Shown here piece after piece: positions 8,626 through 17,245 of a stretch of DNA of 48,396 nucleotides (the stretch's first letter is position 1; the number at the start of each line of letters is the position of its first letter). The position numbers and the translations under genes were made by a program. The stretch comes from Parcubacteria group bacterium CG1_02_58_44 (lineage in GTDB: Bacteria > Patescibacteriota > Patescibacteriia > SG8-24), in the NCBI GenBank assembly GCA_001872545.1, contig MNWN01000039.1, positions 404 to 48,799 of the forward strand. Reading direction: 5' to 3'. The notes beneath the pieces were generated by a model. It was not told the origin of the DNA. It saw nothing but the letters and a program-made list of their open reading frames with translations, and made no database searches.

Positions 8626-9840
8626 TCAGCGGAGCCGCAGCTCGTTCAGCATGCCCGAGCCGCGGTCGGTGAAGAGCAGCTTGCTGTGGTCGGCGGTCAC
8701 CATGATGCTGCCGACGGTGTGGTTGCCTTCGGGGATGGCCACTTGGGTCTGCAGGCCGGTAGTCAGGTCGATGCCGATGATGTCGTCCGGAGTCGAGTCG
8801 GCGACGGTCGGCTGCAGCCCGGCGCCGCGCGGCAGGTCGCGCGGTACCGCGCAGTACAGCATGTTCGTTCCGGCGAAGGTGCACTTGTCGGACCAGGTAT
8901 TGACGTTGAGCATGCGGCGATTGAGGCCGATGTCGTCGCCGGAGGCGTCGACTATCCATAGCTGCGGCTTGTAGTCGGAAAGGGAACCGGCTACGGAGTA
9001 GAGCAGCCGTTCGCCGTCCGGTGCCCAAGACGGGCGGAAGTCCAGGCCGTCCACCATGATGGAGCGGAAGTTCTCGTGGTTCTGGCCCAGGAAGAAGACC
9101 TCCTGTCCGTCGACTCCGCGCTTGTCGCCGGTGGTGGCCGTGGCTACGATCTGGTTGTTGGGGGACCAGGCGACCTGCACCTTGTCGGCGTTGTTGCCGA
9201 GCTCCTGGATCGGGCGGGCATTGGAGCCGTCCGGACTGGAGATGATCAGGAACCGGTTCGCCGGATCGAGGCCGATGCTCTTGGCCACTATGCTGCTTCC
9301 CTGCGGACTGAAGTCGAAGTCCTGCCAATGCTTGGGCAGCGTCACCTGTTTGTCGGAGTTGAAGTCGTAGAAGATGTTGGAACCGTCCGGATATTCGATG
9401 ATGGCCGTGTCTCCCTTGGGCGAGAAGCTGGCCTGTTCCACGTTGAAGAAGGTCTTGCCCGAGAGCTGCTGGATAGTGCCGTCGGACAGCACCCGATAGA
9501 ACTTGCCGTCGTTGCGGTTGTAGTAGTTGAGGTCGCCCAAGCTTGTCAGCATGGCGCCGGACGTCGGCACCGGGGCTATGGTGGTCACTTTGGTCAGTCC
9601 GCCGGACGCCACCGGCGAGACTTGTGCGTTCGGCAGGCCGGTTTCCGTGCCGGTCGGCGTTCCGGTCGGCGTTCCTGGTTGGGCCGACGGCAGCCCGCCG
9701 GGTGCGACATTGACGAGGTCTTCGCCTCCGGGCGGAATCTCGGCCGGAGACAGCGGACCGAATACGATTCGGTAGAGTGCGAAGCCGATTCCGACGGTCA
9801 CGGCCAGGAACAGCAGGACGAGTCCTATTTTCTTGATCAT
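8626..9840 (-). CDS. Membrane-anchored beta-propeller (TolB-like) protein
   Basis: One N-terminal membrane helix (residues 4-24) is followed by a Pro/Gly/Thr linker containing a short tandem repeat (GTPTGTPTGTETG, encoded near 9650-9675). The remainder has repeated blades of the WD40-like TolB type, recognisable as FSPKGD, FSPQGS, WSPNNQ and WAPDGE, each starting a beta-rich segment. Such propellers are binding scaffolds rather than enzymes. The protein should be tethered to the outer face of the membrane. Its place between the small membrane protein and the DsbA-like gene makes a structural or assembly role in the same envelope system likely, but the partner is unknown. Confidence 0.75.
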   Translation of the reverse strand: MIKKIGLVLLFLAVTVGIGFALYRIVFGPLSPAEIPPGGEDLVNVAPGGLPSAQPGTPTGTPTGTETGLPNAQVSPVASGGLTKVTTIAPVPTSGAMLTSLGDLNYYNRNDGKFYRVLSDGTIQQLSGKTFFNVEQASFSPKGDTAIIEYPDGSNIFYDFNSDKQVTLPKHWQDFDFSPQGSSIVAKSIGLDPANRFLIISSPDGSNARPIQELGNNADKVQVAWSPNNQIVATATTGDKRGVDGQEVFFLGQNHENFRSIMVDGLDFRPSWAPDGERLLYSVAGSLSDYKPQLWIVDASGDDIGLNRRMLNVNTWSDKCTFAGTNMLYCAVPRDLPRGAGLQPTVADSTPDDIIGIDLTTGLQTQVAIPEGNHTVGSIMVTADHSKLLFTDRGSGMLNELRLR

Positions 9841-9975
9841 AATGGGCAGTTATTTATTGGGGTTCTGGACTATGGCGTCTTCGGGTAGTGTCCCTGCGAC
9901 TGGGAGGCACGCTGGACGAAGGCGACTCGGTTCAGGCTCCTAATGGCTGCCGGATATCATATGCTAGACGATGCC

Positions 9976-10620
9976 TCAGCTTGAGGCCGCCTCGCCGATC
10001 ACGCCCACGACCAATCCGATCAGCAGTAAGATCAGGATCAGCACCGCCAGGTAGAGCATCGACAGTACGATCAGCCCCAGCCACTCGAAGGCGTTGAAGG
10101 TGCGCAGCCATTTGATCTTGAGCCAGTGGGCGCCGGTGACCCAGATCCAGCACAGCAGTAGGCAGCAGGGGACCGTGAAGAACGGATCCTCGCAAAGCAC
10201 CGAGTAGGCGGTGAAGAGCAGCAGCCAAGGTCCATACTTGTTGGCGATGCCCCAGAGCGATTTGGCCGTCCCCATAACGCCTTCATTGGCGAAATTTTGG
10301 GCGACTTTGCTCGCCTCGTCGGCCGCCATTTTGCCGATGCCGACACCTGAAGCGATTTTGGCGGCCGCTCGGGCTGTCTCAATCGAGGAGGGGCCTTCTC
10401 TCACCGCGGCGGCGGCGTCGCCGGCCTTGCTGTCGGGCATTGGCCGGTAGCTCGAACCGGCGGATTTCATCGCGCCAGAATCGAAAGTCGAAGCCGCGGC
10501 CGTCGCTCCCGGACCCGGCAGGTTGAGTCCGCCGGACAGCGAAGAGCCCAGCCGTCCTCGTTCCAGACGGCGGGCCCAGTTCTGTTCCTGCGATGGATTT
10601 TGGTCGTTAGGCTTTGGCAT
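9976..10620 (-). CDS. Small membrane protein coupled to clpC
   Basis: The start chosen is the ATG at 10620, which overlaps the clpC stop by 14 bases; upstream codons would lie wholly inside clpC. The 214-residue protein has a polar, Gly/Ala/Ser-rich N-terminal half with a possible amphipathic helix. Three hydrophobic segments follow, in the last 90 residues (YGPWLLLFTAYSVL; VPCCLLLCWIWVTGAHWL; VLSMLYLAVLILILLLIGLVVGV). I do not recognise a named family. Proteins of this layout are common in T4SS-pilin clusters, and its downstream neighbours are pilin fusions, so a role in that apparatus is a fair guess. The 135 bases after it (9841-9975) hold nothing I recognise. Confidence 0.65.
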   Translation of the reverse strand: MPKPNDQNPSQEQNWARRLERGRLGSSLSGGLNLPGPGATAAASTFDSGAMKSAGSSYRPMPDSKAGDAAAAVREGPSSIETARAAAKIASGVGIGKMAADEASKVAQNFANEGVMGTAKSLWGIANKYGPWLLLFTAYSVLCEDPFFTVPCCLLLCWIWVTGAHWLKIKWLRTFNAFEWLGLIVLSMLYLAVLILILLLIGLVVGVIGEAASS

Positions 10621-13204
10621 CGGCTTTGACTTTCTTCTTGCTGACCGTCTTGGTCGTCGCCGGCTTCTTGGCCGCCGTGTTCCGGCGCAGTTTCCTGACC
10701 ACGACCTTCTGTCCGTCGGACTCCAGCCGCAGGCTGTCGCCACGACCGAAGTCGTCCGAGAGCACTCCCTTGGCCAGTGGACTTTCTACCAGTTCCTGTA
10801 TCTGCCGGCGGACCGGCCGGGCGCCGTAGAGCGGGTTGTAGCTGCGTTCGGCCAGCAGGTCGAGTGCCTGTTCGTCGGCCGCGAGCTTCAGTCCGTAATC
10901 GGCCGACAGACGTTCGGACAGCTCGCCGATCTGCAGGGCGACGATTTTTTTCAGGTCAGGCTGCGACAGCGGCCGGAACATCACCACCCGGTCGATGCGG
11001 TTCAGGAATTCGGGCCGGAAGGAACGCTCCAGCTCGCCGGTGATGGCCGCCCGCGTCTCGTCGACGTCTGGTTCGCCTGCCTTCTCGCCGGAGGAGAAGC
11101 CGATGCTGCCGCCGCTCTTCATTTCGCCGGCGCCGACGTTAGAGGTCATGACGATGATCGTGTTCTTGAAGTTGATCTTGCGTCCGGTCGCATCGGTGAT
11201 GTGCCCGTCCTCGAGGATCTGCAGCAGCAGGTTGTGCACGTCGGGGTGGGCCTTCTCGATCTCGTCGAACAGGACCAGCGAGTGCGGCTTGCGTTTGACC
11301 ATGTCCGTCAGCTTAGTGCTTTCGCGGTAGCCGACGTAGCCCGCCGGCGCGCCGATCAGCTTGGACATGTTGAAGCCTTCGGAGAACTCGGACATGTCGA
11401 TGCGAACCAGCGCATCGGGGTCGTGGAGCACCTCCTCGGCCAGCAGCTTGGTCAGCTCGGTCTTGCCCACGCCGGACGGTCCGAGGAACATGAAGGAGGC
11501 GAGCGGGCGGTCTGGGTTGGCCATGCCGGCCTTGGCGCGGCGGATCATCTCGGCCACGGCCGCGACGGCGTCTTCCTGACCGACGATGCGCCGGCCGAGC
11601 CTGTCTTCCAGTCCGAGCAGGCGGGCCTTCTCCTCGGTCAGCATGTCGTGCAGGGGAACGCCGGTGGCCTGCGAGACGATCTCGGCGATGTCCTTGCGGC
11701 CGATCTTGACCGTCGGCTTTTTTGACTTGGATTTGGTGCCGGAAACGAGCTTCTTGAGCTCTTGAGCCAATTTTTCCTCTTCACCTTTCAGCTTTAGTGC
11801 CTCGATGAAGTTCTCGCCCTGCACTGCTTTGTCCTTGCGCTGCCGGACCTTCTCCAGCTCGCTTTCGACCCGGACGGCCTTGAGCCGGATCGAGTTGCCT
11901 CCCTGCGAGACGTGCGCGCGGGCGGCAGCCTCGTCGATCAGGTCAATTGCCTTGTCCGGCAGGAAACGGTCGGTCAGGTATCGTTCCGACAGCTCGACGG
12001 ACGCGTCGATGGCCTCGTCGGTGATGGTCACGTCATGGTGCTTCTCGTAGCGGCTGCGCAGTCCGCGCAGGATCTGCCCGGTCGCGTCGACTGACGGCTG
12101 GTCCACGGAGATCGCCTGGAAGCGCCGCTCCAGCGCGCCGTCGCTCTCGATGTGCTTCTTGTATTCGGCGATGGTAGTGGCTCCGATGCAGCGCATCTGT
12201 CCGCGGGCCAGTGCCGGCTTGAGCAGGTTGGCGGCGTCCATCGAGCCGTTGGTCGATCCGGCCCCCATGATGTTGTGCAGCTCGTCGATGAACAGGATCA
12301 GGTCCGGATTGGCCTTCATTTCCTCGGTCATCTGCTTGATGCGGCCCTCGAACTCGCCGCGGTAGATCGTGCCGGCGACCATCAGCCCCAGGTCCAGGGA
12401 TAGGATGCGCTTGTTGGCCAGCAGCTCCGGTACGTCTCCTTCGACGATTTTCTTGGCCAGTCCCTCGATGATGGCGGTCTTGCCTATGCCTGGTTCGCCC
12501 AGGAGCACCGGATTGTTCTTGTTGCGGCGGCAGAGCACCTGGATCATCCGCTCTATCTCCTGGTCGCGGCCGATGACCGGGTCGATGCCGCGCTGTACCT
12601 CCGGGTCGGTCAGGTCGACGGTGAAGAACTCGAGGGCCGGCGTCTTCGGTTCCTGCGTCTCCAGGCCGACCGTTACCTGATTCTCCTTCGTCTTGATTTC
12701 GCGCGTCGGAGCCTTGCCCGACTCGAACGTCTCCGTGATCTCGGGGAAGCGTGAAGTGCTGTTCAGCGTAGTGCTGACCTGGCCGAGCAGTGCCGACTGG
12801 TCGATGTCCTGATCGGAAAGGATGGCACAGATAACCGGAGAGCTGATCTCGAGCAGACCGAAGAGCAGATGTTCGGTGCCGACGTAGCGGTGCTGGTTGG
12901 AGTTGGCGGTCATGACGGCCTTCTCAACGGCCCGCTTGGCCTCGGCCGACAGGCGGGGAGAGGCGACCGGCCCGTCGGACGGCGTGAACTGATTGACTGC
13001 GACAAGCATTTGGCGCAGCTCCTCCGTGTTCAGTTCGTTCTGCCGGAGGATTTCTCCGCCCATGCTGCCGCGCTGCAGTACCATGGCTAGGAGCAGGTGC
13101 TCGGGATGGATGTTGGCCGACGACATTTCGGTGGCCAGAGAGTGGGATTTGGCTAGGGTGTTCTTGAGGTGGACCGTGAACTTGTTGAGTATTTCGGTGT
13201 TCAT
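10607..13204 (-). CDS. clpC: ATP-dependent Clp protease ATPase subunit (ClpC type)
   Basis: A Hsp100/AAA+ unfoldase that feeds proteins to ClpP. The double Clp_N domain occupies about residues 1-145. The first AAA+ module has Walker A GEPGIGKT and DELHN; a coiled-coil middle region follows; the second module has GPSGVGKTE and FDEIEKAHPD. The C-terminal D2-small domain precedes a basic Lys/Ala tail. No ClpP-binding loop was verified. The start at 13204 (MNTEILNKF) is where family similarity begins; an ATG seven codons earlier is possible. The 14-base overlap with the next membrane-protein gene ties it to the envelope cluster. htpX and lemA lie upstream on the same strand. Confidence 0.94.
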   Translation of the reverse strand: MNTEILNKFTVHLKNTLAKSHSLATEMSSANIHPEHLLLAMVLQRGSMGGEILRQNELNTEELRQMLVAVNQFTPSDGPVASPRLSAEAKRAVEKAVMTANSNQHRYVGTEHLLFGLLEISSPVICAILSDQDIDQSALLGQVSTTLNSTSRFPEITETFESGKAPTREIKTKENQVTVGLETQEPKTPALEFFTVDLTDPEVQRGIDPVIGRDQEIERMIQVLCRRNKNNPVLLGEPGIGKTAIIEGLAKKIVEGDVPELLANKRILSLDLGLMVAGTIYRGEFEGRIKQMTEEMKANPDLILFIDELHNIMGAGSTNGSMDAANLLKPALARGQMRCIGATTIAEYKKHIESDGALERRFQAISVDQPSVDATGQILRGLRSRYEKHHDVTITDEAIDASVELSERYLTDRFLPDKAIDLIDEAAARAHVSQGGNSIRLKAVRVESELEKVRQRKDKAVQGENFIEALKLKGEEEKLAQELKKLVSGTKSKSKKPTVKIGRKDIAEIVSQATGVPLHDMLTEEKARLLGLEDRLGRRIVGQEDAVAAVAEMIRRAKAGMANPDRPLASFMFLGPSGVGKTELTKLLAEEVLHDPDALVRIDMSEFSEGFNMSKLIGAPAGYVGYRESTKLTDMVKRKPHSLVLFDEIEKAHPDVHNLLLQILEDGHITDATGRKINFKNTIIVMTSNVGAGEMKSGGSIGFSSGEKAGEPDVDETRAAITGELERSFRPEFLNRIDRVVMFRPLSQPDLKKIVALQIGELSERLSADYGLKLAADEQALDLLAERSYNPLYGARPVRRQIQELVESPLAKGVLSDDFGRGDSLRLESDGQKVVVRKLRRNTAAKKPATTKTVSKKKVKADAKA

Positions 13205-13332
13205 AGGGCGGTGGTGATTCTGCATTTTTTGTCGGTGATAAGATTTTGCGTCGGCCTTTTCGCTGGTGCAGTGGCGACGGAAGAGAGTCAGGGCAAGAGG
13301 GGAACGTCGGTTCCGCTGTCGCCTCGGCGCTC

Positions 13333-14229
13333 TTACGCTCCGGTCGGACCGGACATTCGGTGCAGGGCGGCGATGCGGCTCTCGATAGGCGGATGGGTCG
13401 AAAAAAGGGAAGCTGACATGCGTCCGGAGAACGGGTTGGCAATGAATAGGTGGGCCGTGGCGCCGGAGGCCGACTGCATCGGCTGGGACTGCACCTGGAT
13501 CTTCTGCAGGGCCCGGGCCAGTCCATTAGGGAAGCGGGTGATCAGCGCAGCCGAAGCGTCGGCCAGGTATTCGCGCCGTCTGGAGACGGCCAGCTTGATG
13601 AGCTGGGCCACCAGCGGGGCGATCAGCATCAGGATCAGGCCGATGATCACCGCCGCCCCGTTGCCGTCTCCGTTGCGTCGCCTCCGTCCGCCCCAGACGA
13701 ACGACCGCATCGCCAGGTCAGCGACGATGACTATCGTTCCGGCCAGCACCATCACGAGCGTCATGACCCGGATGTCGTAGTTGCGGACATGCGACAGCTC
13801 GTGCGCCAGCACTCCCTCCAGCTCCTCGTTCTCGAGCAGTCGGATCGCACCGGTCGTGACCGCGATCGAGGAGTGCTTCGGGTCGCGTCCGGTGGCGAAA
13901 GCATTGATTGCCGGGTCGTCGATGACGTGGACCCTGGGCATCGGCGTGCCGGTCGTGATGCAAAGGTTCTGGACCATTCTGACCAGATAGGGATTGTCTT
14001 TCTCCGAAACCTCGTGCGCACCGGACATGGACAATGCTAGACGGTCGCCGGAGTAGAATCCGACGACCGCCGTGACGATAGAGTACCCCGCGGCCAGGAT
14101 CAGGTAGAGGCCGCCGCCTTCGAGCAGCTGATCGGCCAGCCAGCCTATGACCATCACCAGAACGCCGAAGACGGCGATCAGCAGCGCCGACTTCCTCCTG
14201 TTCGAGGCGATGAAGTCGTAAGTGGTCAT
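13333..14229 (-). CDS. htpX: Membrane zinc metalloprotease HtpX
   Basis: HtpX is an M48 protease of the cytoplasmic membrane that degrades damaged membrane proteins. Two membrane helices lie at about 14-32 and 41-60. The zinc site HELSH is at 143-147, with the third ligand glutamate in SRRREYLAD. Two more hydrophobic segments lie between them (about 155-175 and 190-212). The length of 298 residues is typical. The gene follows lemA by 44 bases; a lemA-htpX pair is common in bacteria. Confidence 0.96.
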   Translation of the reverse strand: MTTYDFIASNRRKSALLIAVFGVLVMVIGWLADQLLEGGGLYLILAAGYSIVTAVVGFYSGDRLALSMSGAHEVSEKDNPYLVRMVQNLCITTGTPMPRVHVIDDPAINAFATGRDPKHSSIAVTTGAIRLLENEELEGVLAHELSHVRNYDIRVMTLVMVLAGTIVIVADLAMRSFVWGGRRRRNGDGNGAAVIIGLILMLIAPLVAQLIKLAVSRRREYLADASAALITRFPNGLARALQKIQVQSQPMQSASGATAHLFIANPFSGRMSASLFSTHPPIESRIAALHRMSGPTGA

Positions 14230-14273
14230 TACTTTTAATATCTATGGGCTGATCTTTTTTTAACACCCATCAC

Positions 14274-14840
14274 CTAAAACTTAACCGTCACGTTTTCGCG
14301 TTCCTGGACGTTGCCGATCTCGAAGAAGTCGTACTTCTTGAACTTCAGCTGGCCGGCGATGATGTTGTTCGGAAAGACCTGGATCTTGGTGTTGAAGTCC
14401 CGGACGTTGGCGTTGTAGAAGCGGCGGGAGGCCTGGATCTTGTCTTCCGTGTCCTTGAGATCATCCTGAAGCTGGAGGAAGTTTTGTGAGGCCTTGAGGT
14501 CCGGGTAGCTTTCGGTGACCGCAAACAGCGACTTCAGGGTCTGGGACAGCGCGTTTTCTGCCTCGGCCTTGTCCGAGAGCGACTGGGCGCCCATGGCCGC
14601 GGCACGTGCCTCCACTACCTTCTGTAGCGTGTCTGCCTCGTGGGTGGCGTATCCCTTGACTGCCGCAACCAGGTTGGGGATCAGGTCGTAGCGTCGCTTG
14701 AGCTGGACATCGATGTCCGACCAGGCCTCGTCGACCCGGTTGCGCAGCCTGATCAGGCCGTTGTAGACGGCGATGATCCAGATCGCCAGGATGATGACCA
14801 GTCCGACGACGGCCAGCAGGAAGGGAATGATTAGCATCAT
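14274..14840 (-). CDS. lemA: LemA family membrane protein
   Basis: One N-terminal membrane helix (about residues 3-25) is followed by a cytoplasm- or exterior-facing helical bundle. The family signature is clear: YNGLIRLRNRVDEAWSDIDV, then LKRRYDLIPNLV, and the late SRRFYNANVRDFNTKIQVFP. The length of 188 residues is normal. The molecular role of LemA is not settled; pairing with htpX suggests membrane quality control. Start codons at 14840 and 14837 are consecutive ATGs. It is the first gene of the minus-strand run and is divergent from the mutase gene across 152 bases, which must hold both promoters; I could not place them firmly. Confidence 0.95.
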   Translation of the reverse strand: MMLIIPFLLAVVGLVIILAIWIIAVYNGLIRLRNRVDEAWSDIDVQLKRRYDLIPNLVAAVKGYATHEADTLQKVVEARAAAMGAQSLSDKAEAENALSQTLKSLFAVTESYPDLKASQNFLQLQDDLKDTEDKIQASRRFYNANVRDFNTKIQVFPNNIIAGQLKFKKYDFFEIGNVQERENVTVKF

Positions 14841-14992
14841 AGTTTTTTGTTGAGCGCTCCGGTTATCAGGAGCTATATTGCTTTGAGGCAGACCAGTGTC
14901 TACACTTAAAATCTACTCCCTGATTATAGGAGTTGACCGTCGTAAGGTCAAAGCAAAACATGGACCATTAAGGTAACTTTTAAACAACCATT

Positions 14993-16366
14993 ATGCCCAT
15001 TTCCTCCAAGATTTTTAAGGCCTACGATATTCGCTGTCTGTCGCCGCAGGAGCTGGACGAGGAAGGCGGATATCGCATCGGTCAGGCGGTGGTGAAGTTC
15101 ACCGGAGCGAAGACCGTGGTCGTCGGCCGCGACATGCGTCAGACTTCGCCGGAGATTTTCGCCGGACTGTCTCGCGGGATCAATTCCATGGGTGCCGACG
15201 TGGTGGACGTCGGGTTGGTCACTACGCCGATGCTGTACTTTGCCGCCGGCAACTATGACCGGTTCGACGCCGGAATCATCGTGACTGCCTCGCACAACCC
15301 TAGTGAGTACAATGGAATGAAGTTGTGCTTTGGTGACGTGCTGCCGATCGGCGGCAACACTGGCATCTACGACATCCGGGACCTGGCCTTGGCCGGACCG
15401 TACGAGCCGGTGGCCGAATCGGGCAAGGTTTCCGAACTGGACGTATGCGAGGCCTACCTGGAACGGCTGTTCCGCGACGTCGATGTCGGCCGGCTGTCCG
15501 GACTGAAGCTGGCGGTCGACATCGGCAACGGCATGGAAGGCGCGATCATCGACGACCTGCTGGCGAGGATTCCCGGACTGGCCAGCGAGATCCTCTTTAA
15601 GGATCTGGACGGCAATTTTCCCAACCATGAGGCCAATCCGCTGAAGGAGGAAACGCTCAAGGATCTGCAGGCCAAGGTACTGGAGATGGGTGCGGACTTG
15701 GGTGTGGCCTTCGACGGCGACGGCGACCGGGTCGGACTGGTGGACGAGAGGGGACAGATCATTCGGGGCGACATCATCACTGCCTTGCTGACACCGGTCG
15801 TACTGAAGACGGCACCGGGTGCGGCCGTTCTCTATGACGTGCGCGAGAGCATGGCCGTGGTCGAGGAGATCGAGCGGGCCGGCGGCCGGGCGGTCATGTG
15901 TCCGGTCGGGCACGGACTGATCAAGCCGCAGATGCGTCAGGAAGATGCGGTCTTCGGCGGCGAGCTGTCGAACCATTTTTTCTTTCGTGACTTCTATGGC
16001 TCCGAATCGTCGGATTCGGTGCTGCTGCTCATCATGAAGCTGATCGTCGAGTCCGGTCGGCCGTTGTCCGAACTGGTCGCACCACTGCTGCGCTACCATC
16101 ATTCCGGCGAGATCAATTCCCGTGTCGAGGACAAGGATGCGGTTTTGGCCGCGCTCGAACGGAAGTATGGTCCGCAGGCATCGAACGTATTGCGGATCGA
16201 CGGAGTGCGGATGGAGTTCTTCGATCCGGCCGATCCGGCCGACGACTGGTGGTTCAATGTCCGTCCCTCGAACACCGAACCCCTGCTGCGCCTGAACTTG
16301 GAGGCCAAGGATCGGGCCAAGATGGAACGAATGCGCGATGAGATGCTCGGAGTAATTCGGGGCTGA
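14993..16366 (+). CDS. Phosphomannomutase/phosphoglucomutase
   Basis: An alpha-D-phosphohexomutase that interconverts hexose 1- and 6-phosphates for polysaccharide and nucleotide-sugar synthesis. All four motifs are present in order: the phosphoserine loop TASHNPSEYNG with S100, the metal-binding DGDGDR starting near D241, the sugar-binding GELSNH, and the phosphate-binding RPSNTEP near the C-terminus. The length of 457 residues is standard for ManB/AlgC-type enzymes. Whether mannose, glucose or both are used cannot be told from sequence. The gene is monocistronic, ended by the strong hairpin at 16396-16427. Confidence 0.95.
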   Translation: MPISSKIFKAYDIRCLSPQELDEEGGYRIGQAVVKFTGAKTVVVGRDMRQTSPEIFAGLSRGINSMGADVVDVGLVTTPMLYFAAGNYDRFDAGIIVTASHNPSEYNGMKLCFGDVLPIGGNTGIYDIRDLALAGPYEPVAESGKVSELDVCEAYLERLFRDVDVGRLSGLKLAVDIGNGMEGAIIDDLLARIPGLASEILFKDLDGNFPNHEANPLKEETLKDLQAKVLEMGADLGVAFDGDGDRVGLVDERGQIIRGDIITALLTPVVLKTAPGAAVLYDVRESMAVVEEIERAGGRAVMCPVGHGLIKPQMRQEDAVFGGELSNHFFFRDFYGSESSDSVLLLIMKLIVESGRPLSELVAPLLRYHHSGEINSRVEDKDAVLAALERKYGPQASNVLRIDGVRMEFFDPADPADDWWFNVRPSNTEPLLRLNLEAKDRAKMERMRDEMLGVIRG

Positions 16367-16395
16367 TTTTCCTAGTACAGGAGGAAAAGAAGCAA

Positions 16396-16427
16396 AATGC
16401 CGCCTTTCTAGGCGGCATTGAGTTTTA
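16396..16427 (+). terminator. Rho-independent terminator after the mutase gene
   Basis: AATGCCGCCT pairs with AGGCGGCATT around a 4-base loop (10-bp perfect stem, 16396-16419), followed by GAGTTTTATT. It separates two convergent genes. Confidence 0.85.
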
Positions 16428-16456
16428 TTGGAGTCGTTGTTTTCAACAAGGTCGTT

Positions 16457-16855
16457 TTAAAGCAGATCTTTTTTCTTTGCAGTGTCGATTACCTCGTGAG
16501 GTATTTCAAATCCGGAAATTTTATCCTGCATCAGGAGGTAGCAGTTATCTTTTTTCTTTAATATTTCTCCGGCAATTCCCAAACCAACTCCAGTTTTTCC
16601 GGCTTCAACTGCACCGAATGCATCTTCCCATGATTTGAATTGTGTCGAGTCGTAACTTTCGAGGGTCGGCGTCCAAGTTTTAAAGGGTTTTCCGATTTCT
16701 TCGCCCAATTCAAGAAGGTTCTCAATTTTCTCGCGGTCAGGGGCAGCTTCAAGAATTTTTTTCTTTGCATCCGTTAGTTTTTCCGCTGTCCATCCGTGTA
16801 TGTCTTTCCATTCCTCTTTCGGTTCGTGATCGGTTAGTCTATCTATGTTAGGCAT
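16457..16855 (-). CDS. Hypothetical protein, 132 aa
   Basis: Not recognised. A soluble, Lys/Glu-rich protein with no signal peptide or membrane segment. The N-terminal half is helical and charged. The middle contains a Gly-rich hydrophobic stretch (VGLGIAGEILKKKDNCYLL). Base composition is markedly more AT-rich than the flanking housekeeping genes. The promoter region carries a 9-bp inverted repeat overlapping the presumed -10 (16878-16902), so the gene is probably controlled by a dimeric DNA-binding protein, which need not be encoded here. Confidence 0.6.
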   Translation of the reverse strand: MPNIDRLTDHEPKEEWKDIHGWTAEKLTDAKKKILEAAPDREKIENLLELGEEIGKPFKTWTPTLESYDSTQFKSWEDAFGAVEAGKTGVGLGIAGEILKKKDNCYLLMQDKISGFEIPHEVIDTAKKKDLL

Positions 16856-16877
16856 ACTAATTCTAGCTTAGTTATTC

Positions 16878-16917
16878 TTCGTTACTTTTAAAGAGTAACG
16901 AACGGGGGGGATGTCAA
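16878..16917 (-). promoter_or_regulatory. Promoter overlapped by an inverted-repeat operator candidate
   Basis: On the minus strand TTGACA (16912-16917 on +) is followed after 17-18 bases by CTTTAA/TTTAAA. TTCGTTACT (16878-16886) and AGTAACGAA (16894-16902) form a perfect 9-bp inverted repeat with a 7-base spacer that covers this -10. There is no U-tract, so an operator fits better than a terminator. Confidence 0.5.
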
Positions 16918-16991
16918 GTCTATGTACAGTCCGACACAAAATAGTTTTTAAGACAGTAGTGGGATCAGAACTTGTCTTTTAGCTTTTACCA

Positions 16992-17068
16992 TTTTGCTTC
17001 TGGGTCCCGGATCAAGTCCGGGACGACAAGGCGGGCTTTCTGTATTCCGGCTCGGAGGCCGGACGACA
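16992..17068. repeat. Dispersed palindromic repeat copy 3, plus a related palindrome
   Basis: Bases 16992-17031 repeat 3060-3099 without change. Directly after, TCCGG (17046-17050) and CCGGA (17059-17063) flank CTCGGAGG and are followed by CGACA, as in the first element. The 390-base gap 16856-17245 holds these repeats, the operator region above and no gene that I can support. Confidence 0.85.
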
Positions 17069-17245
17069 ATTTTCTTTTTTTATCACTGCCGCTTGCCGAG
17101 GTCGAGAGGCGACAGGTATCGACGACGCAGCCCCTTAATGCGGCATTTTTTCATCGTCAAAAAACGAATTGATAAGCCTTGAAAATAAACTCGCTCGCTG
17201 TCATCATAGGTAGGTCTTACGTTAGGAAACATTCGTGTCGCAGCT

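Noticed and set aside
9650-9680. Tandem GTPTG-type repeat as a possible CRISPR or minisatellite
   Set aside because: Only about three 12-base units inside a coding linker of the propeller protein; no spacer structure.
14948-16102. Minus-strand open frame (384 codons) opposite the mutase gene
   Set aside because: Same reason: antisense to a gene with all four mutase motifs; composition of a shadow frame.
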